DNA of 15,891 nucleotides. It comes from an uncultured Caryophanales bacterium. Lineage in GTDB: Bacteria; Bacillota_I; Bacilli_A; RFN20; CAG-826. Positions 7,427 through 14,670 of the stretch are shown in pieces. Made by a program: the position numbers and the translations under genes. Each line of letters starts with the position of its first letter. Within the stretch, counting starts at the first letter, position 1. The stretch is from the NCBI GenBank assembly GCA_946183335.1, contig CAMGZN010000014.1, positions 1 to 15,891 on the forward strand, given 5' to 3'. A model generated the notes under the pieces. It did not search any database. It was not told where the DNA came from and worked only from the letters and a program-made list of their open reading frames with translations.

Positions 7427-7465
7427 ATAGATTACACGCGTTAAGAAAAGCCCGCAAACACTTTA

Positions 7466-7498
7466 TTTTGAAATCGGTTTCAAAAGTTGTGATAAAAT
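7466..7498 (+). promoter_or_regulatory. Promoter of the FGGY kinase with overlapping LacI/CcpA-type operator
   Basis: An 8-bp inverted repeat (TTTTGAAA at 7466-7473, TTTCAAAA at 7478-7485) surrounds a central TCGG. The inner 14 bases TGAAATCGGTTTCA (7469-7482) agree at every fixed position with the CcpA cre consensus TGWNANCGNTNWCA, a symmetry shared by many LacI-family operators. A -35 box TTGAAA (7468-7473) lies within it. The -10 is TAAAAT (7493-7498, 19-base spacer, preceded by TGA as an extended -10) or GATAAA (7491-7496, 17-base spacer). Binding would block the -35 box, so repression is expected. TAAAAT ends seven bases before the ATG at 7506, so the mRNA may be leaderless. Confidence 0.68.
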
Positions 7499-7505
7499 AG
7501 CAAAT

Positions 7506-9068
7506 ATGAACGAAAAATTAATCTTAACAATCGATTTTGGAACTCAGTCAGTTAGAGTAGGTCTTTTTAACAAGAAAGGTGATGTTGTTGACCTAGTCAA
7601 AAAGTCATATGAGCCACCTTATTTTAGTCAAAAACCAGGCTATGCTGAACAGGATCCAAATTACTACTACAAGAAAATGTGTGAAGCCACAAAAGAAATT
7701 ACTTCAAATAACAAAGATAAACTTCAGGATATCATCGGCATTAACATGTGTTGCTTTAGAGACTCTGTTGTACCATTAGATAAGGACAACAAACCTCTTC
7801 GTCCGGTCATTCTTTGGTTAGATGAAAGAAGAGCAAAAGGTTTAAAGAAGTTATCTGCCGTTTCAAGAGCTATTTTCAAAATTGTTGGTATGGGACCAAC
7901 TATTGAATTGAACTTAAAACGTTCGATGAGCCGTTGGATCCAAGAAAATGAACCAGAAATTTGGGCCAAAACTGATAAATTTATGATGTTATCAACGTAT
8001 ATCACGTTGTTACTCACCGGTAGATATGCTGATTCTCCATGCGCTCAAGCTGGGCACCTTCCAATCGATTTTAAGAAAGGTGTTTGGTACAAAAAGGCCG
8101 AAAAACATATGAAAGGTCAGATTTTCAATGTTGAAAATAAGAAACTTTGCGAACTTGTACCAGTTGGTGGCGTTATTGGCACAATCACCGAACAAGCTGC
8201 AAAGGATACAGGTCTTCCATTAAGATTAATTATGTTCTCTGGTGGTTCTGATAAGTCGGCTGAAACACTTGGACTTGGTGTAATCGATGATAAAAGTGCA
8301 TCAATTTCCTATGGAACAGCTTGCACAGTCGAAGTTCCAATTAAGAAATATAAAAGTGCCGAACCATTTTTACCATCCTATCCAGCAATCGTGCCTGGGT
8401 ACTATAACTTAGATGTCCAAGTTTATCGTGGATATTGGATGTTAAACTGGTTTGCTCGTGAATTTGCCGGAAATTTAGCTAGCGTTGAGAAAAAAGTTCA
8501 AGCACAAGTTAAATTAGAAGAATTAAATGATGAAATGATGAAGATTGAACCCGGATGTAATGGTCTTGTTCTTCAACCATATTGGGGACCAGGACTTAGA
8601 AGACCATTGGCAAAAGGCGCAATTATCGGATTTTCTGAAACTCATACAAAAATTCACTTCTATCGCGCAATTATTGAAGGTATCGCATACTGTTTGCGTG
8701 AAGGATTGGAGTTATTCGAGAAGAAGAGACTTCATCACAAGATTGAAAGAATCAGAATCTCTGGTGGTGGATCAAATAGCCCAGCCATTTGTCAGATTAC
8801 AGCAGACATTTTTGGTCTCCCAGTTTCTAAGGTTCAGACCGGTGAATGTTCATCTCTTGGTGTAGCCATCGCTGGCTTCCTTGCTGCAGGTGAATTTAAG
8901 TCCGTTGAAGAGGCCGTTGGGAGCATGGTTCATCAATCTGCCGAGTTCCTTCCAAATGAAGAGAACCATAAGAAGTATGATTACTTGTTTAGACATGCTT
9001 ATATGAAGATGTATCCACGTCTAAAAGACATCTATAAAGACATAAAAACTTACGCTGATAAAAATTAA
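7506..9068 (+). CDS. FGGY-family carbohydrate kinase, substrate unknown
   Basis: 520 residues, typical of FGGY kinases, which phosphorylate sugars or polyols with ATP. The N-terminal half begins with the phosphate-binding DFGTQSVRVGLF (10-21) and has WLDERR (104-109), the W-x-D-x-R substrate-site motif. SGGSDKSAE (245-253) supplies the putative catalytic base Asp249. The C-terminal half has SYGTACT (268-274), GFSETHTKIHFYRAIIEGIAY (375-395) and the FGGY signature GGGSNSPAICQITADIFGLPV (420-440). Closest impression is the xylulokinase/YgcE-like branch, but the substrate loops do not allow a firm substrate call; glycerol kinase is unlikely because its characteristic motifs are not seen. No transporter or isomerase gene is adjacent, so the pathway is not revealed. 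Expression is probably under LacI/CcpA-type control and the mRNA may be leaderless. It shares a bidirectional terminator with the convergent TetR gene. Confidence 0.9.
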   Translation: MNEKLILTIDFGTQSVRVGLFNKKGDVVDLVKKSYEPPYFSQKPGYAEQDPNYYYKKMCEATKEITSNNKDKLQDIIGINMCCFRDSVVPLDKDNKPLRPVILWLDERRAKGLKKLSAVSRAIFKIVGMGPTIELNLKRSMSRWIQENEPEIWAKTDKFMMLSTYITLLLTGRYADSPCAQAGHLPIDFKKGVWYKKAEKHMKGQIFNVENKKLCELVPVGGVIGTITEQAAKDTGLPLRLIMFSGGSDKSAETLGLGVIDDKSASISYGTACTVEVPIKKYKSAEPFLPSYPAIVPGYYNLDVQVYRGYWMLNWFAREFAGNLASVEKKVQAQVKLEELNDEMMKIEPGCNGLVLQPYWGPGLRRPLAKGAIIGFSETHTKIHFYRAIIEGIAYCLREGLELFEKKRLHHKIERIRISGGGSNSPAICQITADIFGLPVSKVQTGECSSLGVAIAGFLAAGEFKSVEEAVGSMVHQSAEFLPNEENHKKYDYLFRHAYMKMYPRLKDIYKDIKTYADKN

Positions 9069-9075
9069 CAAAAAC

Positions 9076-9111
9076 AAAAATAGTTAGCACCACTTAGCGA
9101 ACTATTTTTTT
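9076..9111. terminator. Bidirectional terminator between FGGY kinase and TetR genes
   Basis: AAAAATAGTT (9076-9085) pairs with AACTATTTTT (9100-9109), extended by GC/GC after one A-G mismatch around the loop ACCACTTA (9089-9096). Seven T follow on the plus strand; on the minus strand the stem runs into TTTTTGTTTTTG. The TetR stop codon (complement of 9094-9096) is in the loop, so this terminator overlaps the last codons of that gene. Confidence 0.85.
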
Positions 9112-9666
9112 AATGAATATTTGCATCAAATTATCAACAGGGTAAATTTCAATTTTATAGGACTTTTGCAGTAGTTTTTTCAGCAAAACTCCATTAATTT
9201 GACCTATATAAATTCCTGCTATATCATCGGGTTTGCCAGCAACAATTTGCCCACTTTTTTGCCCGTTTTTAATTATGTCATATAGTTTACTTTTGAAGCC
9301 ATTTTTATCATCGTCATTGATGACCAAATAGAGCATCGGAATATCGTCGCCTTTTAACTTAGATAAAATAGAGTTCACGTTATTTAAAATCTGATAAATC
9401 GAATCAATTGGAGAACCATTATCAACAACTTTTAAAGCTGATTGTTTAAGTGAGGTGAAAGCATCTAATTTTTTGATATTAAATAAGACGTTATTTGCGT
9501 CTCGAAAGTAGTGGTAAAGTAGGCCGTGAGAACATTTTGCTTTCTCACAGATCATATCGACAGAAACCTTATCGTTATAAAGAGCAAACAATGGCAAAGC
9601 AGCAGAGAAAATTGATTGTTTTCTCTCATCTTTAATTAGTTTGTTAACTTCACTTGTTCTCGGCAT
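9094..9666 (-). CDS. TetR/AcrR-family transcriptional regulator
   Basis: 190 residues, the usual size. The N-terminal DNA-binding domain shows the TetR helix-turn-helix: VSVDMICEKAKCSHGLLYHYFRDANNVLF (34-62), with the conserved GLLYHYF of the recognition helix. The rest (about 65-190) is the helical ligand-binding and dimerisation part; its C-terminal GIYIGQINGVLLKKL resembles the usual dimer helices. The start codon is inside the end of the DUF368 gene (17-base overlap) and no Shine-Dalgarno is visible, so it is probably co-transcribed and translationally coupled with it. TetR proteins commonly repress their own operon; the 15-base palindrome at 10605-10619 is the obvious candidate site. The ligand is unknown. 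The final codons are shared with a terminator hairpin. Confidence 0.9.
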   Translation of the reverse strand: MPRTSEVNKLIKDERKQSIFSAALPLFALYNDKVSVDMICEKAKCSHGLLYHYFRDANNVLFNIKKLDAFTSLKQSALKVVDNGSPIDSIYQILNNVNSILSKLKGDDIPMLYLVINDDDKNGFKSKLYDIIKNGQKSGQIVAGKPDDIAGIYIGQINGVLLKKLLQKSYKIEIYPVDNLMQIFIKKIVR

Positions 9667-10573
9667 TTTGTGTTTCGCTTTCTGGATGTTTTCTTACGTA
9701 AACAACAATTAAATATGAAACAAACAAACCAACGATTAAGAAGATTGGAGCAAGAATGTAATCTAAAGTGTTTAGACTTGTTTTTAAATAGTTGAACATT
9801 TGATCATTAACAAATATTGCGATAATTGATCCAACTAAAAATCCTAAAACAACAAAATTTGTTGCTCGGGCATGTTTTTCAAAAAGACGCTTCATTGTTT
9901 TACTAAATACAATAAAGCCAAATAAAACACCAATTGCGAATGTAAATAATCTTAAAATTGACCATCCAGGTTGTTCTGGGATTTGTTTAACAAGATTCAG
10001 AATCTTGTCATAAAAACCAATAACCATTAAAAGCATTGATCCAGAGAATCCAGGAACAATTAATCCTGTTGATGAAATAATTCCAACACCTAATAGAATT
10101 GGGTATAGATACCAATCATTATTACTAAACATTCCTTGAACTGAAGCATTTAAATTAAAATGAATTGATAATAACCCAAATCCAACAACAATGATAAAAC
10201 CAACTATTTCAAAGACTATGTCTTTCCAATTTAATTTTTGATCTGTTACCTTGTCTATAATGCTTGGCACAGAACCTATCATAAAGCCCGCGAACAAACA
10301 CACGATAGCGAGCATGCAGTGTTCAAAAGCTAAAGTAATTGGAAAATATAAAGCAGCAACAGCAAGTATTGCCCCAATTCCAAATGGAATTAAGATAGCA
10401 AGATTCTTCCAAAATAGTTTTGATAAGAGCTTATCGACTGCTGTAACGATCTTTTTAAATGCGCCAGTAACAAGCGCGATTGTGCCACCAGAAATTCCTG
10501 GAACAATTACGGCACAACCAATTCCAGCGCCAACCGCCCCATCTTTTAAAGTTTCTTTAACTTTTGAATTCAT
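9650..10573 (-). CDS. DUF368 (PopT-type) polyprenyl-phosphate transporter family membrane protein
   Basis: 307 residues from the ATG complementary to 10571-10573 (MNSKVKETLKDG); the longer frame starting 15 codons earlier would cover the promoter and is rejected. The DUF368 double signature is present: PGISGGTIALVTG (25-37) and PGFSGSMLLMVIGFY (174-188), re-entrant loops of an inverted repeat. Hydrophobic segments lie at about 12-37, 58-77, 86-105, 120-138, 156-188, 209-224, 238-255 and 272-294; the tail is charged. Members of this family were recently shown to act as undecaprenyl-phosphate translocases (PopT, alongside DedA/UptA), returning the lipid carrier to the inner leaflet for wall synthesis. 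That role is family knowledge, not shown here. The upstream TACAAT ends seven bases before the ATG with a TGC extension, so the mRNA may be leaderless. It is followed by the overlapping TetR gene, an uncommon arrangement in my experience. Confidence 0.92.
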   Translation of the reverse strand: MNSKVKETLKDGAVGAGIGCAVIVPGISGGTIALVTGAFKKIVTAVDKLLSKLFWKNLAILIPFGIGAILAVAALYFPITLAFEHCMLAIVCLFAGFMIGSVPSIIDKVTDQKLNWKDIVFEIVGFIIVVGFGLLSIHFNLNASVQGMFSNNDWYLYPILLGVGIISSTGLIVPGFSGSMLLMVIGFYDKILNLVKQIPEQPGWSILRLFTFAIGVLFGFIVFSKTMKRLFEKHARATNFVVLGFLVGSIIAIFVNDQMFNYLKTSLNTLDYILAPIFLIVGLFVSYLIVVYVRKHPESETQNAENK

Positions 10574-10580
10574 GTTTGTA

Positions 10581-10589
10581 ATTGTAGCA
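10581..10589 (-). promoter_or_regulatory. Extended -10 promoter of the DUF368-TetR operon
   Basis: The minus strand reads TGC then TACAAT (5 of 6 to TATAAT), with seven bases to the ATG at 10573. No good -35 is visible at 16-18 bases; the position expected for it falls inside the palindrome at 10605-10619. Start of transcription is predicted at or beside the ATG. Confidence 0.6.
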
Positions 10590-10604
10590 TACTTGCAAAA
10601 TATT

Positions 10605-10619
10605 TGTGATATAATCACA
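10605..10619. promoter_or_regulatory. 15-base palindrome overlapping the pth -10 and the DUF368 -35 position
   Basis: TGTGAT-ATA-ATCACA is a perfect inverted repeat of 6-bp arms. It contains the pth -10 box TATAAT (10610-10615) and lies where the -35 of the opposite promoter should be. A repressor here would affect both promoters. The spacing (TGTGA-N5-TCACA) is one base shorter than a Crp site. The TetR protein encoded at 9094-9666 is the nearest candidate binder; this is inference. Confidence 0.5.
10608..10615 (+). promoter_or_regulatory. Extended -10 promoter of pth
   Basis: The -10 TATAAT is perfect and its A at 10609 is preceded by G at 10608, giving TGA-TATAAT as an extended -10 (T at 10607). 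No recognisable -35 at the proper distance. The box ends nine bases before the ATG at 10625, leaving only about two or three untranslated bases and no Shine-Dalgarno. Confidence 0.65.
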
Positions 10620-10624
10620 TCGTT

Positions 10625-11194
10625 ATGAAATTAATTGTTGGTTTAGGAAATCCGGGTAAAGAATATGAGAATACCCGCCACAACTGTGGTTTCAAAGCAA
10701 TTGAAACTTATGCTGAAATGGCACAAGTTGATTTTAATCGCGAAGATTTTAAAGGAAGATATGCCAAATTCAAACTTGATGACGAGGATATCATCCTTTT
10801 TGAGCCATTAACTTATATGAATTTATCTGGCGAGGCCGTCCAACAAATCGTTTCGTTCTTTAAGATTCCTGTTGAAGACATTGTAGTAATTTATGACGAC
10901 ATGGCAATTAAACCAGGAGAGATTAGATTGCGTCTTTTTGGTTCTAGTGGTGGACATAATGGTATCCAAAACATTATCAACTGTTTAGGAACACAGGAAA
11001 TTAAACGTATTCGAATCGGGATTGGAGAGCCTTCTTTTGATCCGATTAATTATGTCCTCGGAAAACCAAGCAAAGAAGAGCAACCACTCATCGATAAAGG
11101 TATAGAAAATGCCGCTTTAGCAATACGAGAGTATTTGCTGAAAGATTTTAATGCAGCCATGTGCAAATATAACGGAGGTAAATCTGCTGACTAA
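10625..11194 (+). CDS. pth: Peptidyl-tRNA hydrolase
   Basis: 189 residues, standard for bacterial Pth. It cleaves the ester bond of peptidyl-tRNAs released from stalled ribosomes and returns the tRNA to the pool; usually essential. MKLIVGLGNPGKEYENTRHNCGF (1-23) carries Asn9 and catalytic His19; EPLTYMNLSG (60-69) carries Asn66; VIYDDMAIKPGEIRLR (88-103) carries the Asp that activates the His (Asp92); GSSGGHNGIQNI (106-117) carries Asn112. The start at 10625 is fixed by the family N-terminus and lies nine bases after a perfect -10 box. Its 3' end overlaps the reading frame of mfd, and the mfd ribosome-binding site GGAGG is inside its last codons. pth-mfd is the conserved Firmicutes pair (spoVC-mfd in Bacillus). 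Confidence 0.97.
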   Translation: MKLIVGLGNPGKEYENTRHNCGFKAIETYAEMAQVDFNREDFKGRYAKFKLDDEDIILFEPLTYMNLSGEAVQQIVSFFKIPVEDIVVIYDDMAIKPGEIRLRLFGSSGGHNGIQNIINCLGTQEIKRIRIGIGEPSFDPINYVLGKPSKEEQPLIDKGIENAALAIREYLLKDFNAAMCKYNGGKSAD

Positions 11195-14100
11195 TAAACT
11201 TATTGACTATGTTTTAAACTCCAAAGCCGCTACCTCCCTTCTTGAGAAAAAAGGGAATTTTGTCGTTGGAGACACAACAGGAATTTCACTGTTATTTTCA
11301 GCAATTTTCTCAAAAAAGCCTGGCAAATACTCAATAATTTGCCCAAATTTATATAATGCTCAAAAGGTCGCAGATTTTATTTCTTCTATCATTGGAGAAG
11401 ACAATGTTATGTTATATCCAGGTGACGATCTGCTAAGGAGTGATTTGGTCACGTCATCAAAAGAATTTTTAGCTCAAAGATTGTATGTTTTGAATGAAGT
11501 TCAGAAAAGAAAAAACTTTATTTTGGTTACTCACGCAACAGCAGTAATCTCGCCTATTCCGAATCGCGTTGAATTCGCTCAACATTCGCGTCATTTAAGA
11601 ATTGGCGACCATATTGAAATTAGCGATTTAAAACAGTTAGCAATTAGTTCTGGATATACTCGAGTAAATAAGATTGACCAATCACTTCAATTCGCTCACA
11701 GAGGAGATATTTTTGATATCTTCTCTATTAATTATAACTATCCAATTAGAATCGAATTTTTTGACGATGAAATTGAAAGTATTCACTTCTTTGATATTGC
11801 ATCTCAATCATCGAAAGAAGCATTAGAAGAAATTGATATTTTGCCAGCCACTGACTGTTTGTTTACAGATCTTGAATTAAGCGAATTTAAGCAGAAGATG
11901 GATAAGCAATTGGCCAAAGACCAAGAAGAGCTTGGAGATGAACTTGGTGAAAAACTTTTAGAAAACTTCAATCGTGATTTAGAGCGTATTGAAAATAAAG
12001 TTTATAATCCAAGAACTTATAAGTATTTGAATTCTATTAAACAACGCTCTTGTAGCATCTTAGACTATTTTGATTCAGATATTGTTTTCATTAACAACAA
12101 GAAACAGTTTGATATTGCATTAGAGTTTTCACTTAAAGAAGAAAGAACATATCTTCGTGAGATGTTTGAACATGGAAATTTACCATCACATTTGGAAATG
12201 TATGATGATATTGATCATGTACTTAAATTTCAAAAAACTGTTTTATCTAGTTCTTTGTTTAAAGAGCACGTTGATGATGTTGAATTTGATATAAAACCAC
12301 TTGTTTTTAACAAGGCAAATATTCCATCATTGCAATTGATTATTGAGTCATATTTACCGCTCGCAAAAAAGACAATTTTCTGTGTGTCTAACACGCAACA
12401 ATACAACATTGTTAAAGAATTTTTGGATGAAAGGAAAATTGCTTATGAAAAACTAAAATCCATAGCAATTCCAGAAAAAAATGTGGGAATTGCAATATTT
12501 TCATTGGATGAAGGTTTTGAGTTTTCTGATGAAAAAATCTTCTTTATTTCCTCTCGTGAATTATTCGGATTCCAAAGCCATTCTTCTCGATATAGTTCCA
12601 AGTTTAAAGAGGGCATAATTCTTAAAAACTTTGATGATTTGAAACCAGGCGACTATGTTGTACATGAATTTTATGGAATTGGCCAATTCTTATCCATTGA
12701 AACCATTGAAGTTGATGGCATTCATAGAGACTTTTTGCACATTCAATACGCTGGAACAGACAAATTATATGTTCCGTTGACTCAATTTAGACTCGTTCGT
12801 AAGTATGCGGGTCGTGAAGGGGCGCAACCAAGGCTTTCTCATCTTAATTCTAAGGATTGGGAGAAGACAAAGAAGCGAATTAAAGAGCGAGTTAATGAAT
12901 TAGCCGACAGACTTTATCAACTTTACAGCGAAAGAGCGACTGCAACAGGATTTAAATTTCAAGAAGACGACCAATTACAAGCTGATTTTGAAAATGAGTT
13001 CCCATACGAATTAACAAAAGACCAAGAAACCGCAATTAAAGAGATTAAAGAAGACATGGAATCTGATCGAGTGATGGATCGTCTTCTTTGTGGTGACGTT
13101 GGGTTTGGGAAAACCGAAGTCGCGTTTAGAGCAATTTTTAAAGCTATTTCTTCCGGAAAACAAGCTGCGATTTTATGTCCTACAACTCTTTTAGCGCGTC
13201 AACATTATGAATTAGCTATTAATCGATTTGCGAATTATGGAGTAAAAATTGCCATCATTTCTAGATTAATTTCTGAAAAACAGCAGAAAATTTACATGAA
13301 ACAGATTGCGAGCGGCGAAATTCATTTTGTTATTGGAACCCATCGTTTATTAAATAAAGATTTTGTGTTTAAGGATTTGGGATTATTGGTTGTTGATGAA
13401 GAACAACGTTTCGGCGTTGAACAAAAAGAACGTATTAAAGAGTTAAAAAGCAATGTAGATGTTTTATCTCTTAGTGCCACACCGATTCCGAGAACTCTGC
13501 AACTCTCTTTAATTGGTGTTCGTCCAGTTTCACAAATTACAACTCCTCCGGTAAATAGAAATGCTATTCAAACGTATGTTGCTCCTTTTAATAAAGGAAT
13601 TGTAAAAGAGTTAATTGAAAGAGAGATTTCTCGAAAAGGACAAGTTTTTTATATTCACAATGCGGTATATTCAATCAATCAAACTGCAAACAGTATTCAA
13701 AGAGCAATTCCATATGCAAGAATTGGTGTTGTTCACGGACAAATGGATAAAGAAGACATCGAAGATGTCATGATTCGTTTCTATAATGGAGATATTGATG
13801 TTTTAGTTGCCACATCGATCATCGAAAACGGTATCGATGTACCTAACGCAAATTTAATTATTGTTGAAGACGCAGATCATTTTGGACTATCACAACTTTA
13901 TCAAATCAAAGGTCGTGTTGGACGAGGAGATACAATTGCGTATGCGTATCTTTTCTATAACGAATATAAGCAAATTAATAAAAATGCTGAAAAACGCTTA
14001 AAAGCCATCCAAGATTTCGCGGAACTTGGGAGCGGATATAAAATTGCACAACGAGATTTAATGATTCGCGGTGCGGGTGATATTTTGGGTCCAGAACAAG

Positions 14101-14666
14101 CAGGATTTATTGATTCTGTTGGTTTAGATTTGTATTTAAAACTTCTTAAAGAAGTTATTGAAGAGAAAAAGACAGGTATTGTTCCTGAACCACCTAAACC
14201 AGTTACGTTGTTTAAAATTGATGCGTATATTCCTGAAGAATACGCTTCAAATGAAGATCGAATTCAGTTATACCAAGAAATTGAAAATGCTAAAGATGAG
14301 CATGATCTCAATCAAATTAAGCGACATGTTCGTGATGTGTATGGACGACTCCCAAAAGAGGTTGAGAATTTAATTGATAAAAGAAAAATTGATATTTATT
14401 TAACAGAAGAAGAGTTTGAAAAGACAAACGAGTACAACGATTGTATTGAGCTAGTTTTATCAACTAAATTTTCTGAACTTTCCGGAATTGGAAATGCACT
14501 TTTTGAAAGCTTACAACCATATTTAGACAAAATCGTTGTGACCTATTTACAGAAAGTTTTACGTATTAGACTAAAAAAGGAAGGGAATTGGATCAAAGAT
14601 TTACAAGCCATTGTTGTTGTGATTAAAACTTTATATAACAAATTCTCGAAAAAACAAGGAAAATAG
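11151..14666 (+). CDS. mfd: Transcription-repair coupling factor Mfd
   Basis: 1171 residues from the ATG at 11151, or 1160/1159 from CTG at 11184/11187. Mfd binds stalled RNA polymerase, pushes it off damaged DNA and recruits UvrA. The N-terminal UvrB-like part (about 25-330) has the degenerate P-loop region and NLYNAQKVADF. The RNA-polymerase-interacting CarD-like module is around 495-555 (PGDYVVHEFYGIGQF, 499-513). The helicase has Walker A GDVGFGKTE (648-656), DEEQ (749-752), SATPIPRTL, SIIENGIDVP and QIKGRVGRG. The C-terminal D7 domain follows. Start choice: the ATG overlaps pth by 44 bases and lacks a ribosome-binding site, while a GGAGG at 11174-11178 is spaced 5 or 8 bases from two adjacent CTG codons, and no other ATG, GTG or TTG lies between. 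I give the longest canonical frame but think CTG initiation likely. tilS begins four bases after the stop. Confidence 0.96.
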   Translation: MQPCANITEVNLLTNKLIDYVLNSKAATSLLEKKGNFVVGDTTGISLLFSAIFSKKPGKYSIICPNLYNAQKVADFISSIIGEDNVMLYPGDDLLRSDLVTSSKEFLAQRLYVLNEVQKRKNFILVTHATAVISPIPNRVEFAQHSRHLRIGDHIEISDLKQLAISSGYTRVNKIDQSLQFAHRGDIFDIFSINYNYPIRIEFFDDEIESIHFFDIASQSSKEALEEIDILPATDCLFTDLELSEFKQKMDKQLAKDQEELGDELGEKLLENFNRDLERIENKVYNPRTYKYLNSIKQRSCSILDYFDSDIVFINNKKQFDIALEFSLKEERTYLREMFEHGNLPSHLEMYDDIDHVLKFQKTVLSSSLFKEHVDDVEFDIKPLVFNKANIPSLQLIIESYLPLAKKTIFCVSNTQQYNIVKEFLDERKIAYEKLKSIAIPEKNVGIAIFSLDEGFEFSDEKIFFISSRELFGFQSHSSRYSSKFKEGIILKNFDDLKPGDYVVHEFYGIGQFLSIETIEVDGIHRDFLHIQYAGTDKLYVPLTQFRLVRKYAGREGAQPRLSHLNSKDWEKTKKRIKERVNELADRLYQLYSERATATGFKFQEDDQLQADFENEFPYELTKDQETAIKEIKEDMESDRVMDRLLCGDVGFGKTEVAFRAIFKAISSGKQAAILCPTTLLARQHYELAINRFANYGVKIAIISRLISEKQQKIYMKQIASGEIHFVIGTHRLLNKDFVFKDLGLLVVDEEQRFGVEQKERIKELKSNVDVLSLSATPIPRTLQLSLIGVRPVSQITTPPVNRNAIQTYVAPFNKGIVKELIEREISRKGQVFYIHNAVYSINQTANSIQRAIPYARIGVVHGQMDKEDIEDVMIRFYNGDIDVLVATSIIENGIDVPNANLIIVEDADHFGLSQLYQIKGRVGRGDTIAYAYLFYNEYKQINKNAEKRLKAIQDFAELGSGYKIAQRDLMIRGAGDILGPEQAGFIDSVGLDLYLKLLKEVIEEKKTGIVPEPPKPVTLFKIDAYIPEEYASNEDRIQLYQEIENAKDEHDLNQIKRHVRDVYGRLPKEVENLIDKRKIDIYLTEEEFEKTNEYNDCIELVLSTKFSELSGIGNALFESLQPYLDKIVVTYLQKVLRIRLKKEGNWIKDLQAIVVVIKTLYNKFSKKQGK
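11174..11178 (+). promoter_or_regulatory. Shine-Dalgarno GGAGG pointing to a CTG start for mfd
   Basis: The sequence ACGGAGGTAAATCTGCTG has GGAGG 5 bases before CTG 11184-11186 and 8 bases before CTG 11187-11189, both in the mfd frame and still inside the last codons of pth. The only ATG in frame (11151) lies upstream of this site and so cannot use it. Confidence 0.6.
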
Positions 14667-14670
14667 AACT

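Noticed and set aside
8545..8865. 106-codon open frame inside the FGGY kinase gene
   Set aside because: It is a different frame of a conserved gene; the kinase motifs GFSETH and GGGSNSP lie in the main frame over the same bases.
7506..9068. Firm naming of the FGGY kinase as xylulokinase or glycerol kinase
   Set aside because: Family motifs are clear but no substrate-specific residues or pathway neighbours were found to choose between sugars.
10605..10619. Crp/Fnr binding site
   Set aside because: The half-sites TGTGA and TCACA are five bases apart, not six, and the symmetry is fully used by the -10 region.
10251..10628. 125-codon open frame on the plus strand opposite the DUF368 gene
   Set aside because: It is antisense to a well-conserved membrane protein, has low-complexity Ala/Ile/Pro composition typical of such shadows, and has no recognisable motif.
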